From Liolophura sinensis (taxonomy: Eukaryota > Mollusca > Polyplacophora > Chitonida > Chitonidae): 64,000 nucleotides of DNA. The DNA is taken from positions 34,028,810 through 34,092,809 of the forward strand of contig NC_088304.1 in NCBI RefSeq assembly GCF_032854445.1. Direction: 5' to 3'. Both the position numbers and the translations under genes were made by a program. Positions 29,701 to 35,913 of the stretch are shown one piece after another. Position 1 is the stretch's first letter, and every line of letters begins with the position of its first letter. Below the pieces are notes generated by a model. It was not told the DNA's origin. It searched no databases and saw nothing but the letters and a program-made list of their open reading frames with translations.

Positions 29701-32390
29701 ATATATATTTCCACTCAGACCGAGTGGTTATCGTGCTATCGCGGCACAATGGCTCATTAGTTTCTCAACAATGCAGTGGCTGTGTTTTATTCAACCTCAT
29801 GCTGCCTCATTCTGTGGTCGTATGTGGGAAGGCCTTGCAGCAACCATATCTACTAGGGCGATAAAATACCATCGCAACTAACGAACATAGGCATGTGAAA
29901 GTAACGTGACGTGCACCTATATCTACTATGACGGTAAAACACCCTCACTACTGACTGTCATGTTAGTCACGTGAAGGTACCGTTGCGTACATGTGTATCC
30001 ACTATGGCGGTAAAATACCCTCATAACTGACTATCATGTCAGCCACGTGAAGGTAACGTTGCGTGCACGTATATTTACTATGGTGGTAAAATACCCTCAC
30101 TACTGACTGACATGTTAGTCACGTGAATGTAACGCTACGTGCACGTATATCTATTATGGCGGTAAAATACTGGTTGCCACGATAGTCACATCCACCTAAC
30201 GTGACGTCCATCTATGGTTACCTTGACGACGAACTGCCCACAGTACTGGTTGCCACGATAGTAATGTCCACGTAATGTGACGTACATCTATGGCTACCAT
30301 GGCGACGAACTGCCCACAATACGGGTTGCCACGATAATAATGTCCACGTAATGTGACGTACATCTATGACTACCATGGCGACGAACTGCTCACAATACGG
30401 GTTGCCACGATAATAATGTCCATGTAATGTGACGTACATCTATGGCTACCATGGCGACGAACTGCCCACAGTACTGGTTGCCACGATAGTAATGTCCACG
30501 TAATGTGACGTACATCTATGGTTACCTTGACGACGAACTGCCCACAATACGGGTTGCCACGATAATAATGTCCACGTAATGTGACGTACATCTATGGCTA
30601 CCATGGCGACGAACTGCCCACAGTACTGGTTGCCACGATAGTAATGTCCATGTAATGTGACGTACATCTATGGTAACCTTGACGACGAACTGCCCACAAT
30701 ACGGGTTGCCACGATAATAATGTCCATGTAATGTGACGTACATCTATGGCTACCATGGCGACGAACTGCCCACAATACTGGTTGCCACGATAGTAATGTT
30801 CACGTAATGTGACGTACATCTATGGTTACCTTGACGACGAACTGCCCACAGTACTGGTTGCCATGATAACAATGTCCACGTAACGTTGCGCCTTCCGGAA
30901 CCATGGCGGTCAGTTTTAGGGGTTGCTACAATGGTAACCAGGTGCACGTGACGTTAGGTAAAGCAAAGCGAAGCCTTTCTTGTCTTTTGTGAAACTGTTC
31001 AAGTGTCTGTTATAATATCGTATTATAGCATGATAGTTAAGGTGTAGCTGAACTAATTGTTTAACCTCCATTTAATAGACCGGCCCAGATAGCACAGTTG
31101 GTAGAGCGTCCTCTTCGGTAGATCCAGGATCAATCCTTGATCGAGTCACACCTAAGACTTTAAAAGAGGAAGTTGTAACTTCCTCGCTTGGCGTTCAGCG
31201 TGAAGGGGATAGTGCAACGACTGGTTGACCCGTATCAGTATAATGGCTCGGGCGGGGCGGTTTACTTGCCTTCGGTAAGTCGTCTCAGTGAAGCAGCACT
31301 AGATAAAAGAGTGGTGGAAATCCGTCCTGCAACAAGGAGGCACATTACACGTACAAGCACCCTAATGATTCCTTCGTCGTCATATGACTGAAAAATTGTT
31401 GACTACGACGTTAAACCCCAAACTCCATTTAATAGAATGAAACCCTGCCCTGCATACTTGACAATAATTGCGAATTACTCGTCAGAGTTGTGTCCCTTGC
31501 TCACATTGTTCGATCGATCATTGAAAAGCATCCTTTAAAGTAAGGCTGAAAAGAGCTATACCAGGTCATTGTGGAATGTCTGCCACTTGTCGCCTAGGCG
31601 TACAAATACCAACGATACGAATTACGATACGACGTAACGAAATTTTGTTGGTCGTTGTCACGATCGTATTTATTGCGATCTATCCTTAGTTGATGACCTA
31701 AGTTTAAATCCCGATGACAATTTTATGTTACGACCACACATGTAAATGTGCCTTTTATGATTATCTTTCTCAATATTTGTTTCAGCCGACCCTAACACGG
31801 TGGCACGGCGCCACTGCGCTCTAAGCATTGGCTATGGGGGCAGAGAGTCAAACTACTTCAGAGGCTTTATTGATCTGGTAAGTTAACACAAAGAAACCAC
31901 ATACATTTCTATGGCCTCTATTTGCAGCCTTGCTTGGGTTACTCTTATAAATATCCCTAATAATGATTTGTTTCTTTTCAGTTACAATTAGCTGGCCTAT
32001 TCAAGGCTCAGAATGTTTAATATTTCAAGCTTTTAGAGTAATGGTTAAAGGTTCAAAAAGAGTTTTGAAAAGTTAAAGATTTGAAAAGTTAAAGATTTGA
32101 AAAGTCAAAGATTTGAAGTGTGTTATATTTAACTTTACTAGCAATGTTAGATATCATGGAAGTAGCCAGAACGGGTTGAACGAGTAGAACTATGCGCCGT
32201 TTACTATAATAATAATAAAACATTAGTTTTAAGCACAAATATGTAACTGATAGAAAAGTTAAATGCCATTTCCGATGTAAAACAACATTTCACGTTTTTT
32301 CCCCCATATTATCGTATACTTTCCCATAGATCTGATGTATGTGATTTATTTTTCCTTTCCTCTCAGGTTCAGGTATTAACTTGCAACTAA
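8965..32390 (+). CDS. Pif-like secreted chitin-binding/LamG_3 protein (8 coding exons)
   Basis: Joined coding exons: 8973-9048, 17869-18080, 20281-20484, 25452-25613, 26315-26682, 28690-28795, 31786-31877 and 32367-32390, about 414 residues if exon 2 is read through its frame slip. Order of parts: signal peptide (residues 1-25), two six-cysteine peritrophin-A chitin-binding domains (about 28-95 and 97-160), a cysteine-poor third segment (165-218), and a LamG_3/concanavalin-like domain (about 219-410). All introns are GT-AG and phases agree except within exon 2. In Pif-type shell matrix proteins, peritrophin domains bind chitin and the LamG_3 domain is linked to calcium carbonate. Those have a VWA domain between signal and peritrophin; here exon 1 joins the first peritrophin exon directly and I see no VWA exon in the 8.8-kb intron. 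A general extracellular chitin-matrix role is also possible. Confidence 0.8.
9049..11325. other. Intron 1, first part: nothing recognised
   Basis: No coding exon or clear full repeat. A short piece near 9865-9930 ('ttttgagtaattctagagca') belongs to dispersed family X. Confidence 0.4.
11328..11530 (-). mobile_element. SINE family A, tRNA head missing
   Basis: On the plus strand it runs 'tttgattagtgttttacgcc', 'ggtgggaggaaaccgg', 'gggaaacccacgacc', 'caggttgctggagacctt' and 'aaccgcattggtgggag', so the element lies on the minus strand. The tRNA-derived end is absent. Confidence 0.85.
12215..12600 (+). repeat. Family X copy interrupted by a SINE
   Basis: Removing the SINE and one duplication copy restores '...tttgccaactatcacactgtc' followed by one 48-bp core unit ending near 'ttgtaagtctgttat'. 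The family X copy is therefore older than the SINE. Confidence 0.65.
12263..12527 (+). mobile_element. Full-length SINE family A with 12-bp target duplication
   Basis: Best copy in the window. It has a tRNA-like head ('ggctcagtcggttagcgc', B-box 'gtgagttcaagtcc'), a conserved body ('gcagcaacctgcggatggtc', 'gtttcccccgggctgtgccc') and a tail ending in AAATAAATA. Both sides carry 'atttgccaacta' (12251-12262 and 12528-12539), a perfect 12-bp target-site duplication. The body may belong to one of the conserved-core SINE superfamilies described in molluscs, but that is from memory. It is inserted in a family X copy. Confidence 0.9.
12735..12990 (+). mobile_element. 3' end of truncated retroelement
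   Basis: Landmarks shared with 13690-13870: 'tattcatcgtgttgattt', 'aaaagcgcaactgagg', 'ttatcgacaactttt' and 'cttgcgtcttt'. Lies just upstream of the copy that retains RT sequence. Confidence 0.55.
13180..13930 (+). mobile_element. Retroelement remnant with reverse-transcriptase-like sequence
   Basis: The frame at 13223 gives RYTDDML, the YxDD form of a reverse transcriptase active site, then hits a stop at about 13287. A second frame continues from about 13290 to a stop at 13722 with SYLDLYLFKDG, FDIVNYPYL and a basic C-terminal stretch (LLQKLVCQSYFVKRLHSKF), a pattern I associate with RT-like retroelement proteins of invertebrates. The frame change and stop make it a dead copy. The element class is uncertain; no endonuclease is seen. 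Confidence 0.6.
14561..14700 (-). repeat. Family X copy
   Basis: 'catagagagtaaaaccagag' is the reverse complement of the 48-bp core. It is followed by 'tcagtcagggttttattcta' and 'gttcacgtaaatgtataaat', the standard family X order on the minus strand. Confidence 0.7.
15145..15385. repeat. 22-bp minisatellite, about 10-11 copies
   Basis: The unit 'acttaacgcaagagttgtgc' plus two bases repeats every 22 bp, with variation mainly at the base before AACAC/CACAC. Confidence 0.9.
15410..15720. repeat. Degenerate repeats around 'accagtcattcttcagtatt'
   Basis: Variants of 'gaccaatcagtcttcagta' recur at irregular spacing of roughly 24 bp. This looks like an old, decayed array next to the 22-bp array. 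Confidence 0.5.
15742..15800 (-). repeat. Short family X fragment
   Basis: 'agtaagaccactaggagt' and 'caaatggtcacatgtaacc' match the family X core boundary on the minus strand. Confidence 0.5.
16006..16541 (+). mobile_element. Internally deleted Tc1/mariner element with TA duplication
   Basis: The ends are a perfect inverted repeat: 'aactgacggccaa' at 16006-16018 and its complement at 16529-16541. Each is flanked by the dinucleotide TA (16004-16005, 16542-16543), the target used by Tc1/mariner elements. Inside, 16186-16392 keeps the N-terminal DNA-binding part of a Tc1-type transposase. At about 536 bp it lacks room for the DDE/D catalytic domain, so it cannot move by itself. Confidence 0.75.
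16186..16392 (+). pseudogene. Tc1-type transposase, N-terminal helix-turn-helix fragment
   Basis: The 68-residue frame begins MPRLTPDQRE, contains a helix-turn-helix pattern (ARTFGCSRVTVSNLMQRYR) and ends with a GRPRVTT linker, all typical of Tc1-family DNA-binding domains. The GTHAHIA stretch replaces the more usual helix 1, and the frame stops right after YLRTLK, where a complete protein would continue for about 270 residues. Confidence 0.75.
16546..16760 (-). repeat. Family X copy
   Basis: 'caattggtcacacgtaaccg', 'ttgcctcagtaagtgtttta' and 'atttatgcagaactaagg' follow family X order on the minus strand. It starts right after the Tc1 right end. Confidence 0.65.
17103..17350 (+). repeat. Family X copy
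   Basis: It runs 'ttctagatcagtaacgtcta', 'ataaattgcagttgacgtc', 'taactgaggtaattaccc', 'caccggttacgtgtgaccca'. The 48-bp core has decayed. Confidence 0.6.
17520..17800 (-). repeat. Family X copy, inverted relative to its neighbour
   Basis: 'gcatagagaataagatcaga', 'ctcacacgtaacaggttaaa', 'gattttattctaactattca', 'cttaagcagaattaggtaa'. With the copy at 17103 it forms an inverted pair just before exon 2. Confidence 0.65.
17869..18080 (+). CDS. Pif-like gene exon 2: first peritrophin-A domain, with frame slip
   Basis: Acceptor 'ttcttcctcctcag' ends at 17868, and phase 1 from exon 1 gives V-T-T-V-I-P-C. The first half shows C..C-x5-C (PTVCTKYLQC). The second half, RDCAPGLFWDVRTTSC..C, is in another frame. 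Together they form a complete six-cysteine chitin-binding domain. The slip falls in the G/T-rich run near 17970-17990; the exon is 212 bp where a multiple of three is required. Donor GTAAGA follows 18080. Confidence 0.75.
18081..18204. other. Start of intron 2
   Basis: Only the donor GTAAGA at 18081 is notable. Confidence 0.4.
18205..18350 (+). mobile_element. tRNA-like SINE fragment
   Basis: 'aaggtcgtgagttcgaatcc' near 18265 is a good tRNA B-box, followed by 'aggtttgtcagatataaagc', as in the SINE at 5555. The A-box region is poor and there is no anticodon arm, so this is not a tRNA gene. Confidence 0.45.
18351..18873. other. Intron 2: nothing recognised
   Basis: No exon or clear repeat. 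Confidence 0.35.
18874..20262 (+). repeat. Large family X copy: about 28 units of 48 bp
   Basis: The leader 'gccgtatttcaccaattacc' is followed by repeats of 'gtcgtcgctgttctggtttt' + 'actctctatgctgtacgtct' + 'atcacact' (48 bp). The unit length is a multiple of three, so frames of 263, 266, 219 and 148 residues stay open; they encode only the repeat. The array ends 'gtacgtctttaattctgtta', about 15 bases before the exon 3 acceptor. Confidence 0.9.
20281..20484 (+). CDS. Pif-like gene exon 3: second peritrophin-A domain
   Basis: Acceptor 'gtttgtctgcag' ends at 20280 and donor GTAAGT starts at 20485. The exon is 204 bp, phase 1 at both ends. The spacing DPC-x12-C-x5-C, then two adjacent cysteines in LCCQIGDRYDPVSKTC and a final C in SRECVNDVC, fits a peritrophin-A (CBM14) chitin-binding fold with an extra cysteine pair. 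Confidence 0.9.
20503..20650 (-). mobile_element. SINE family A fragment
   Basis: 'tttgattggtgttttactc', 'cacttgtacgacggctg', 'gcgaagaaaccggatgg' and 'atccgcaggttgctgacagg' match the family A 3' two-thirds on the minus strand, 19 bp after the exon 3 donor. Confidence 0.7.
20690..20860. repeat. Degenerate repeats of 'gcttttcagcaaaccgtatg' type
   Basis: Three to four imperfect units of about 35 bp ('cgcttttcagcagacgg', 'cgttcttcagcaaaactt'). No element identified. Confidence 0.45.
20861..21807. other. Intron 3: no gene seen
   Basis: A C-rich tract at 21490-21530 is low-complexity. Open frames here lack recognisable features. Confidence 0.4.
21808..22375. repeat. Minisatellite of about 27-28 bp
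   Basis: Units of 'cctccacttacccccatttc' + 'aaaccag' repeat about 20 times. The left third is nearly 27 bp periodic, which explains the 87-residue open frame at 21778; length variants appear to the right. Confidence 0.85.
22765..22950 (+). repeat. Family X copy
   Basis: 'ttttgagcaattttagttca', 'ataaattgcagtgaacgtc', 'tacctaattctgcctaagcc', 'aaccctaactgaggtaaatt' in family order. Confidence 0.65.
23070..23290 (-). repeat. Family X copy
   Basis: 'agcatggagaggaaaacga', 'tatggttacacgaaatttgc', 'aggtttttattctttatgta' and 'gtaaatgcttaaatagta' give the minus-strand order. Confidence 0.55.
23865..24060 (+). mobile_element. 3' end of truncated retroelement
   Basis: 'aagtaaacatgggcagagtg', 'ccagaatctgtggta', 'gggatagaggctgtatattt' and 'caatcaaagcgcacctgag' align with 13620-13790 of the RT remnant. 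Confidence 0.6.
24468..24735 (-). repeat. Family X copy
   Basis: 'gtagagaataaaatcagagc', 'ggcaaatggtcactcataac', 'cctcagtcagggttttattc' and 'taactgatctagaattgatc'. Confidence 0.7.
24858..25000 (-). repeat. Family X copy, core missing
   Basis: 'agttttattctaattacagg', 'gtaaatgattaaatagtagc' and 'caaagttatgtaaaaaatac' match the outer part of family X only. Confidence 0.5.
25452..25613 (+). CDS. Pif-like gene exon 4: third, cysteine-poor domain
   Basis: A T-rich acceptor ends at 25451 and the donor is GTAGGA. The exon is 162 bp, phase 1 at both ends. It gives P-C-R-L-T-R-F, then PYFNNSNMVMRNCPKGTSFN and EERCGC. The CPKGTSFNEERCGC ending resembles the last half of a peritrophin domain, but the middle cysteines are absent, as in the linker repeats of Pif-type proteins. 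Part of this exon is duplicated at 29545. Confidence 0.8.
25715..25950 (+). mobile_element. SINE family A, 5' end diverged
   Basis: 'gggttatcgtgccatcgcgg' (tRNA-like head), 'gcagcaacctgcggatggtc', 'atattggccatcttcgtata' and the tail 'taaagtaccataatgataaa'. Confidence 0.75.
26315..26682 (+). CDS. Pif-like gene exon 5: first part of LamG_3 domain
   Basis: Acceptor 'caatgttttcag' ends at 26314 and donor GTGAGT starts at 26683; 368 bp, entering in phase 1 and leaving in phase 0. It encodes a beta-rich stretch (NVNVGVRADTGMFRG, SLLIVPRYANMEWGDSFVFY, NAVLLANSGC, SIKLSVMNSNILQGQIVLNG) typical of a concanavalin A-like jelly roll. The alternating hydrophobic strands and the later IGYG..YFRGFID motif in exon 7 support LamG_3. 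Confidence 0.8.
26700..26872. repeat. (TTTA)n and (CGGT)n simple repeats
   Basis: A TTTA run at 26708-26765 and 'gtcggtcggtcggtcggtcg' near 26853-26872. Confidence 0.85.
26873..28435. other. Intron 5: no gene seen
   Basis: About 1.5 kb of apparently unique intron sequence. Confidence 0.4.
28440..28560 (+). mobile_element. tRNA-like SINE fragment
   Basis: 'caatgttcgaatccagtcct' is a B-box-like piece followed by 'cggctgtaagtcggggatgg', similar to 18265 onward. No tail. Confidence 0.35.
28690..28795 (+). CDS. Pif-like gene exon 6: middle of LamG_3 domain
   Basis: Acceptor 'catttccttcag' ends at 28689 and the donor is GTACAC. 106 bp, phase 0 to phase 1. The strands YNLAVLMYDGSTLSLVV and TRPDQTEARDEQIVP continue the jelly-roll fold. 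Confidence 0.8.
28855..30175. repeat. 76-bp satellite, array 1
   Basis: The unit 'cacgtgaaggtaacgttacg' + 'tgcacgtatatctactatgg' + 'cggtaaaataccctcacta...' starts at 28862, 28938 and 29014 and so on, every 76 bp, about 14-15 diverged copies. It is interrupted at 29545-29850 by a duplicated piece of the gene. Confidence 0.9.
29545..29850 (+). repeat. Duplicated fragment of exon 4, its donor side and the following SINE
   Basis: 'ttttaatgaagagcgatgtg', 'accgacaagaatccggtta' and 'tttagacagggta' match the end of exon 4 (25555-25615). The match continues through intron sequence and the SINE head to about 25830 in the original. The copy has changed codons (for example TGT to TAT at the second GC-motif cysteine) and no acceptor, so it is not an exon. 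Confidence 0.85.
30176..30905. repeat. 76-bp satellite, array 2, with 152-bp higher-order pattern
   Basis: The unit 'ggctaccatggcgacgaact' + 'gcccacaatacgggttgcca' + 'cgataataatgtccacgtaa' + 'tgtgacgtacatctat' is 76 bp. Array 2 shares spacing and blocks ('acatctatgg', 'atggcg', 'cccac') with array 1. Two unit types alternate in the middle, so the true period there is 152 bp. Confidence 0.9.
31080..31422 (+). mobile_element. Full-length SINE family B with 14-bp target duplication
   Basis: tRNA-like head 'ggcccagatagcacagttgg' and 'tagagcgtcc', body 'aggaagttgtaacttcctcg', and the tail 'attgttgactacgacgttaa'. Flanked on both sides by 'ctccatttaataga' (31066-31079 and 31423-31436). Confidence 0.9.
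31786..31877 (+). CDS. Pif-like gene exon 7: LamG_3 domain, IGYG and YFRGFID motif
   Basis: Acceptor 'tttgtttcag' ends at 31785 and donor GTAAGT starts at 31878. 92 bp, phase 1 to phase 0. RRHCALSIGYGG followed by NYFRGFIDL is the hallmark end of LamG-type domains (glycine-rich turn, then F-x-G-x-ID). Confidence 0.85.
32045..32115. repeat. Three 17-bp repeats 'aaaagttaaagatttga'
   Basis: Short tandem repeat in intron 7. Confidence 0.8.
32367..32390 (+). CDS. Pif-like gene exon 8: last seven codons and stop
   Basis: Acceptor 'tcctttcctctcag' ends at 32366. In phase 0 the protein finishes VQVLTCN and a TAA. This completes an IDLVQVLTC strand like the last strand of other LamG domains. A different frame stays open to about 32490 but does not fit the incoming phase. 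Confidence 0.65.
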   Translation, partial: VQVLTCN

Positions 32391-33580
32391 ACGGTTTTCA
32401 AATTCTGGTGGCGGAAAACTGTCCTCTCGGTCAGGGCGGAAGTCACGTGATCTACAAGACCGTCATTATAAGAAAAAACCACACCGGATGAAGAGATGTA
32501 AAATAGCAATCTGTGATTGGCTGTCAAACATTCACGCGGCAGTGTCTTAATATTGCGTGCGAAAACGGTCCTTTTTCAGTGAAGGCTTGTCTTTGAAAAA
32601 CTGATCCTTGATCATGGGAAATATTTATTCCGAAGACTGGCTGTGTCTGTTTGACAACGCTGATCTGTCTGTGACGTCAGGAGACAAAAATTCATATATG
32701 GACTACTTCCGGCGGTTACATCGGTTACATGACAATCTTAAACAGGACAGTACCATAAAGCGTTCTGAAGGATCTGTTCCTCGGCATGTGTACACTTTGT
32801 TGAATTTGTTGGAGTTGTCTCCCCTACTGTGGAAATCGTAACACGTGAATATAATGATGACAGTACAGACTCATGGGTGAAAAATAGAGCACTCTCCTAT
32901 CCTAGATTTGAAAGTAACCTGAACTTTAAAAAATGTATATTTGTAGCCATTTGTCACGACGGTGTATTTTATATATTATCTACCAGTGTAGTTCTACGTT
33001 GAATAGGCTGAGCAGACATTCCGGAAGTATACAACGCATACAATGGCAAAGAAGTATTAAATGACGTGATTCAAATAGTCTGTATAACGGGTGATAACGG
33101 TTACCGTTTCCTACCGTTTTCTCTAATAAATTATATCTACAGTGACATGATGTGATTTGCTATTTCGGTTTATTTCATACCAAGTTCATCGTTCTTAAAA
33201 ATTTTATTACATTTTGAGATCCAGCATATATTGTAAAGCTTATCAGTCGAAACACAACACAGCGTCACCATCACCGTTGTTTTATACCTACTATATCAGG
33301 AACTGTATCATCTTTACAATAAAACAGTGTTGCTTGTGTAACAACTCACTTTAATTCACGTTAATTTTAACTAACGCAACGTTTAATAAATTAAAACCCA
33401 GACACCGCCTAAAGACGTAATTTTTATTGCTTGACTGATTTACCGAACAAGAGTGAAATTTCGCACAACTGATGCCTATATTTGATACCATATAAGGTTT
33501 GAAACGGGACGCTCAGATCGGAATAAAAGATAGTTTGTACAGCTTGTAAAAATGACAGTTTGGGGGCGGGGTATTTTGCA
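32391..33580 (+). other. Probable 3' untranslated region and intergenic sequence
   Basis: A possible polyadenylation signal AATAAA lies at 33125-33130, with another at 33319-33324. The 77-residue frame at 32608 has no recognisable feature. Confidence 0.35.
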
Positions 33581-33584
33581 CATT

Positions 33585-33735
33585 ATCCGTGTACATTAGT
33601 GATTCTGGGCACATTAATGATTATGGGCATATTCATGATTATGGCATATTCATAACTACAGGCACATTTATGATTATTGGCATATTCATGACTGCAGGCA
33701 CATTTATGATTATGGACACATTCATTATTATGGCC
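33585..33735. repeat. About 18-bp tandem repeat
   Basis: Units 'gggcacattaatgattat' and 'ggcatattcatgactaca' alternate about eight times. Confidence 0.8.
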
Positions 33736-33807
33736 AGAATTCCACTTAATACACAACACCACGTGTGTACACTTCCTCGCCCGTCTGTTGCCTCCCACGG
33801 TACATTC

Positions 33808-33957
33808 TTGATTTACTTGATTGGTGACTTACGCCGTACTTAAGATATTCACTTATACGACGGCGGTCAGCCTTATGGTGGAAGGAAACCGGGCAGACCC
33901 CGGGAAAACCCACAACCATCCGCAAGTTGATGGAAGACCTTCCCACTTACGGCCACA
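33808..33957 (-). mobile_element. SINE family A, 3' part
   Basis: 'cttgattggtgacttacgcc', 'tacgacggcggtcagcctta', 'gggaaaacccacaaccatcc'. The tRNA end is missing. Confidence 0.8.
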
Positions 33958-34289
33958 GTACATTCTGATCACGGAGAATGTGTTGATGGTTTTCTAATGA
34001 GCGAGTCGTGCATATAAATCGGATGTTGCGATCATGTTTGTACAAGATGAAAATATATTGACAGACTTCAGTTTGTCATCATCATGTACTGTTTATGCTT
34101 TGTAATAAATACACCCGTCTGTCTACACAATTGCTCTTGTGTTTTGCAGTTTTATGCACAGCAAAGTTGTGTGTTTCTGGAGACGGAAATTACTGCACTA
34201 TTGTTGTGTTATGAATGAAAGCTCATTAGGTTAGGAGAGGTATTCCTGGCTGACAAGTAACAAGTTAATACGTGACTTAAGGATACATG

Positions 34290-34740
34290 AAACACTCCGG
34301 TTTTACTTCGCAATGTGCAGATTACTATGTGTAATACCATATAACAGTACAAACAAATTTTTCAACTTTCACTTTGGAGAGTTAAATGGCTTCTAAGTTT
34401 TCTTAAGGCCTCAGCAGTCAGTCCGAAAATTAAGTAACTGGCAGCGGTGACGTCAGCGATGTTCCCTGTTTAAAACGAACTCTGTGGGGAACAGACCGAA
34501 CGGGTCTGGCCGAATTGGGGACGGAGGTGTGGGGAACAAACCGATCGGGAGGCGGGAGAAGGAATGTGGAGGGGCGCTAAGCTCGCCCTCGGAAGCCCTG
34601 CAGTATCTGTGTACGTGCCACTTTCGGTGGGGGGGAGGGGGGGGGGGAGCAACGAATTCCCAGTAAGTTCAACGATGACGTAATTTCTGAAAAACTCTAT
34701 GTCTCAAACGACATAGCGCAGCAGTAAAAGCTTTGCAGAA
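34290..34740. repeat. Dispersed repeat family Y, copy 1
   Basis: Shares blocks with 63045-63235: 'gcagtcagtccgaaaattaa', 'ggtgacgtcagcg', 'cccagtaagttcaacgatga' followed by 'cgtaatttctgaaaaact', and 'gcgcagcagtaaa'. A G-rich run near 34630-34650 is internal. Nature unknown. Confidence 0.5.
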
Positions 34741-34980
34741 TTTTGATGCCCAGTTGCTGGAGAGAAAACACATTTTCATCAGAAGGTGTGACAATTTACA
34801 ACAAACAATAAGGTACCAACCAATAACCAAGAAGAAAAAAGTGATCTTATTCTACTTCTTAATTCAAAATCCAGATTACAACATTCGACATGACTTGATG
34901 CTGAAGTCGTGGGTGTGTATAACCATGATTTTGATTATATGGCCAGCAAAGGTTAACACGACATTCGTTAGTGAAACAGT

Positions 34981-35235
34981 GGCCCCTGTGGTCGAGTGGT
35001 TAGCGTGCCACCGCCGTGCAATGACTCAGGAGCCTCTTACCAATTCAGCCGTGTCGAGTTCCAATGCAGATCATGCTGGCCTCCTCTCCTGTCGTACGTG
35101 AGAAGGTTTCCCAGCAACATGATCATGGGGTTACTGGGCTCTGCCCGGCAAATGAGCAGATGCTGACCGCCGCAGTATAAGTGAAATATTCTTGATTACG
35201 GCATAAAGCACCAATTAAGTAAAAAATAAATACAT
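34981..35235 (+). mobile_element. SINE family A, near full length
   Basis: Head 'ctgtggtcgagtggttagcg' and 'gtgtcgagttcc', tail 'ttgattacggcataaagcac' and A/T-rich end. Middle part diverged. Confidence 0.85.
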
Positions 35236-35913
35236 TGAAGCAATACCTTGGATTGCGCACTTCCATATACGGTAATAGGTGAAAGTGTGTTTTCACGCTA
35301 AAGCATCCTTTAGGACAAGTGTCAAGAATGTTCGGTATTCACGCTGGATTTGGAACGCTGCAAGAGGGTAACTCTTCAACCTGGTAAGCATCACTATCAC
35401 ATCACTTGCACAATCGTCCTGGATGACCAATGGTGGCTACTCCTGCACAAGACCGGCTCATCCGGGTCACTCATCTAAGGGGCATAACTCAAGCAACAAT
35501 CAGGAAGCATCATCAGCAACAACGGTTGTTAGTTTATTGTATGTGTCAATGGTGCATCTGTCAACGTTCTTCAATTGCCGTCTCTCTTCCCAGACTGGTG
35601 TTTGAACTAAACCACTTATCTGGAAACTTGATTAAATTTCAGCATCCATATTTAGCTCTCAGAAAACACACCCAATAAATAAATTATCAGAGGAAATATG
35701 GTCAGATTTCTCCACGAAAACTGGACAACATTTCCATGTTTCATCTTCGATGAAAATATGTTGTAACAGTGTAACGAGAATGAAAATGGACCAAACCTTG
35801 GTTGTCGGTCAATTCAAATAAAAAAACGATACCAATAATAATAATCTGGGTGCCTCGGACAAATGTCATTCTGACGCCGCAATCTCAGAGTAAGCTATTC
35901 TTAAATCATAGTG
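35236..35913. other. No gene seen
   Basis: Short frames at 35423 and 35430 overlap one another and show no known motif. Confidence 0.4.

Noticed and set aside
30218-30947. Series of 73-residue minus-strand frames spaced 76 bp apart
   Set aside because: Direct translation of the 76-bp satellite.
32370-32490. Longer reading of the last Pif-like exon (frame with ILVAENCPLGQGG)
   Set aside because: It needs an incoming phase that exon 7 does not provide, while phase 0 gives a fitting final LamG strand and stop. It could be revisited if cDNA shows another junction.
32608-32841. 77-residue frame downstream of the Pif-like gene
   Set aside because: No signal peptide, domain or splice context; most likely within the 3' untranslated region.
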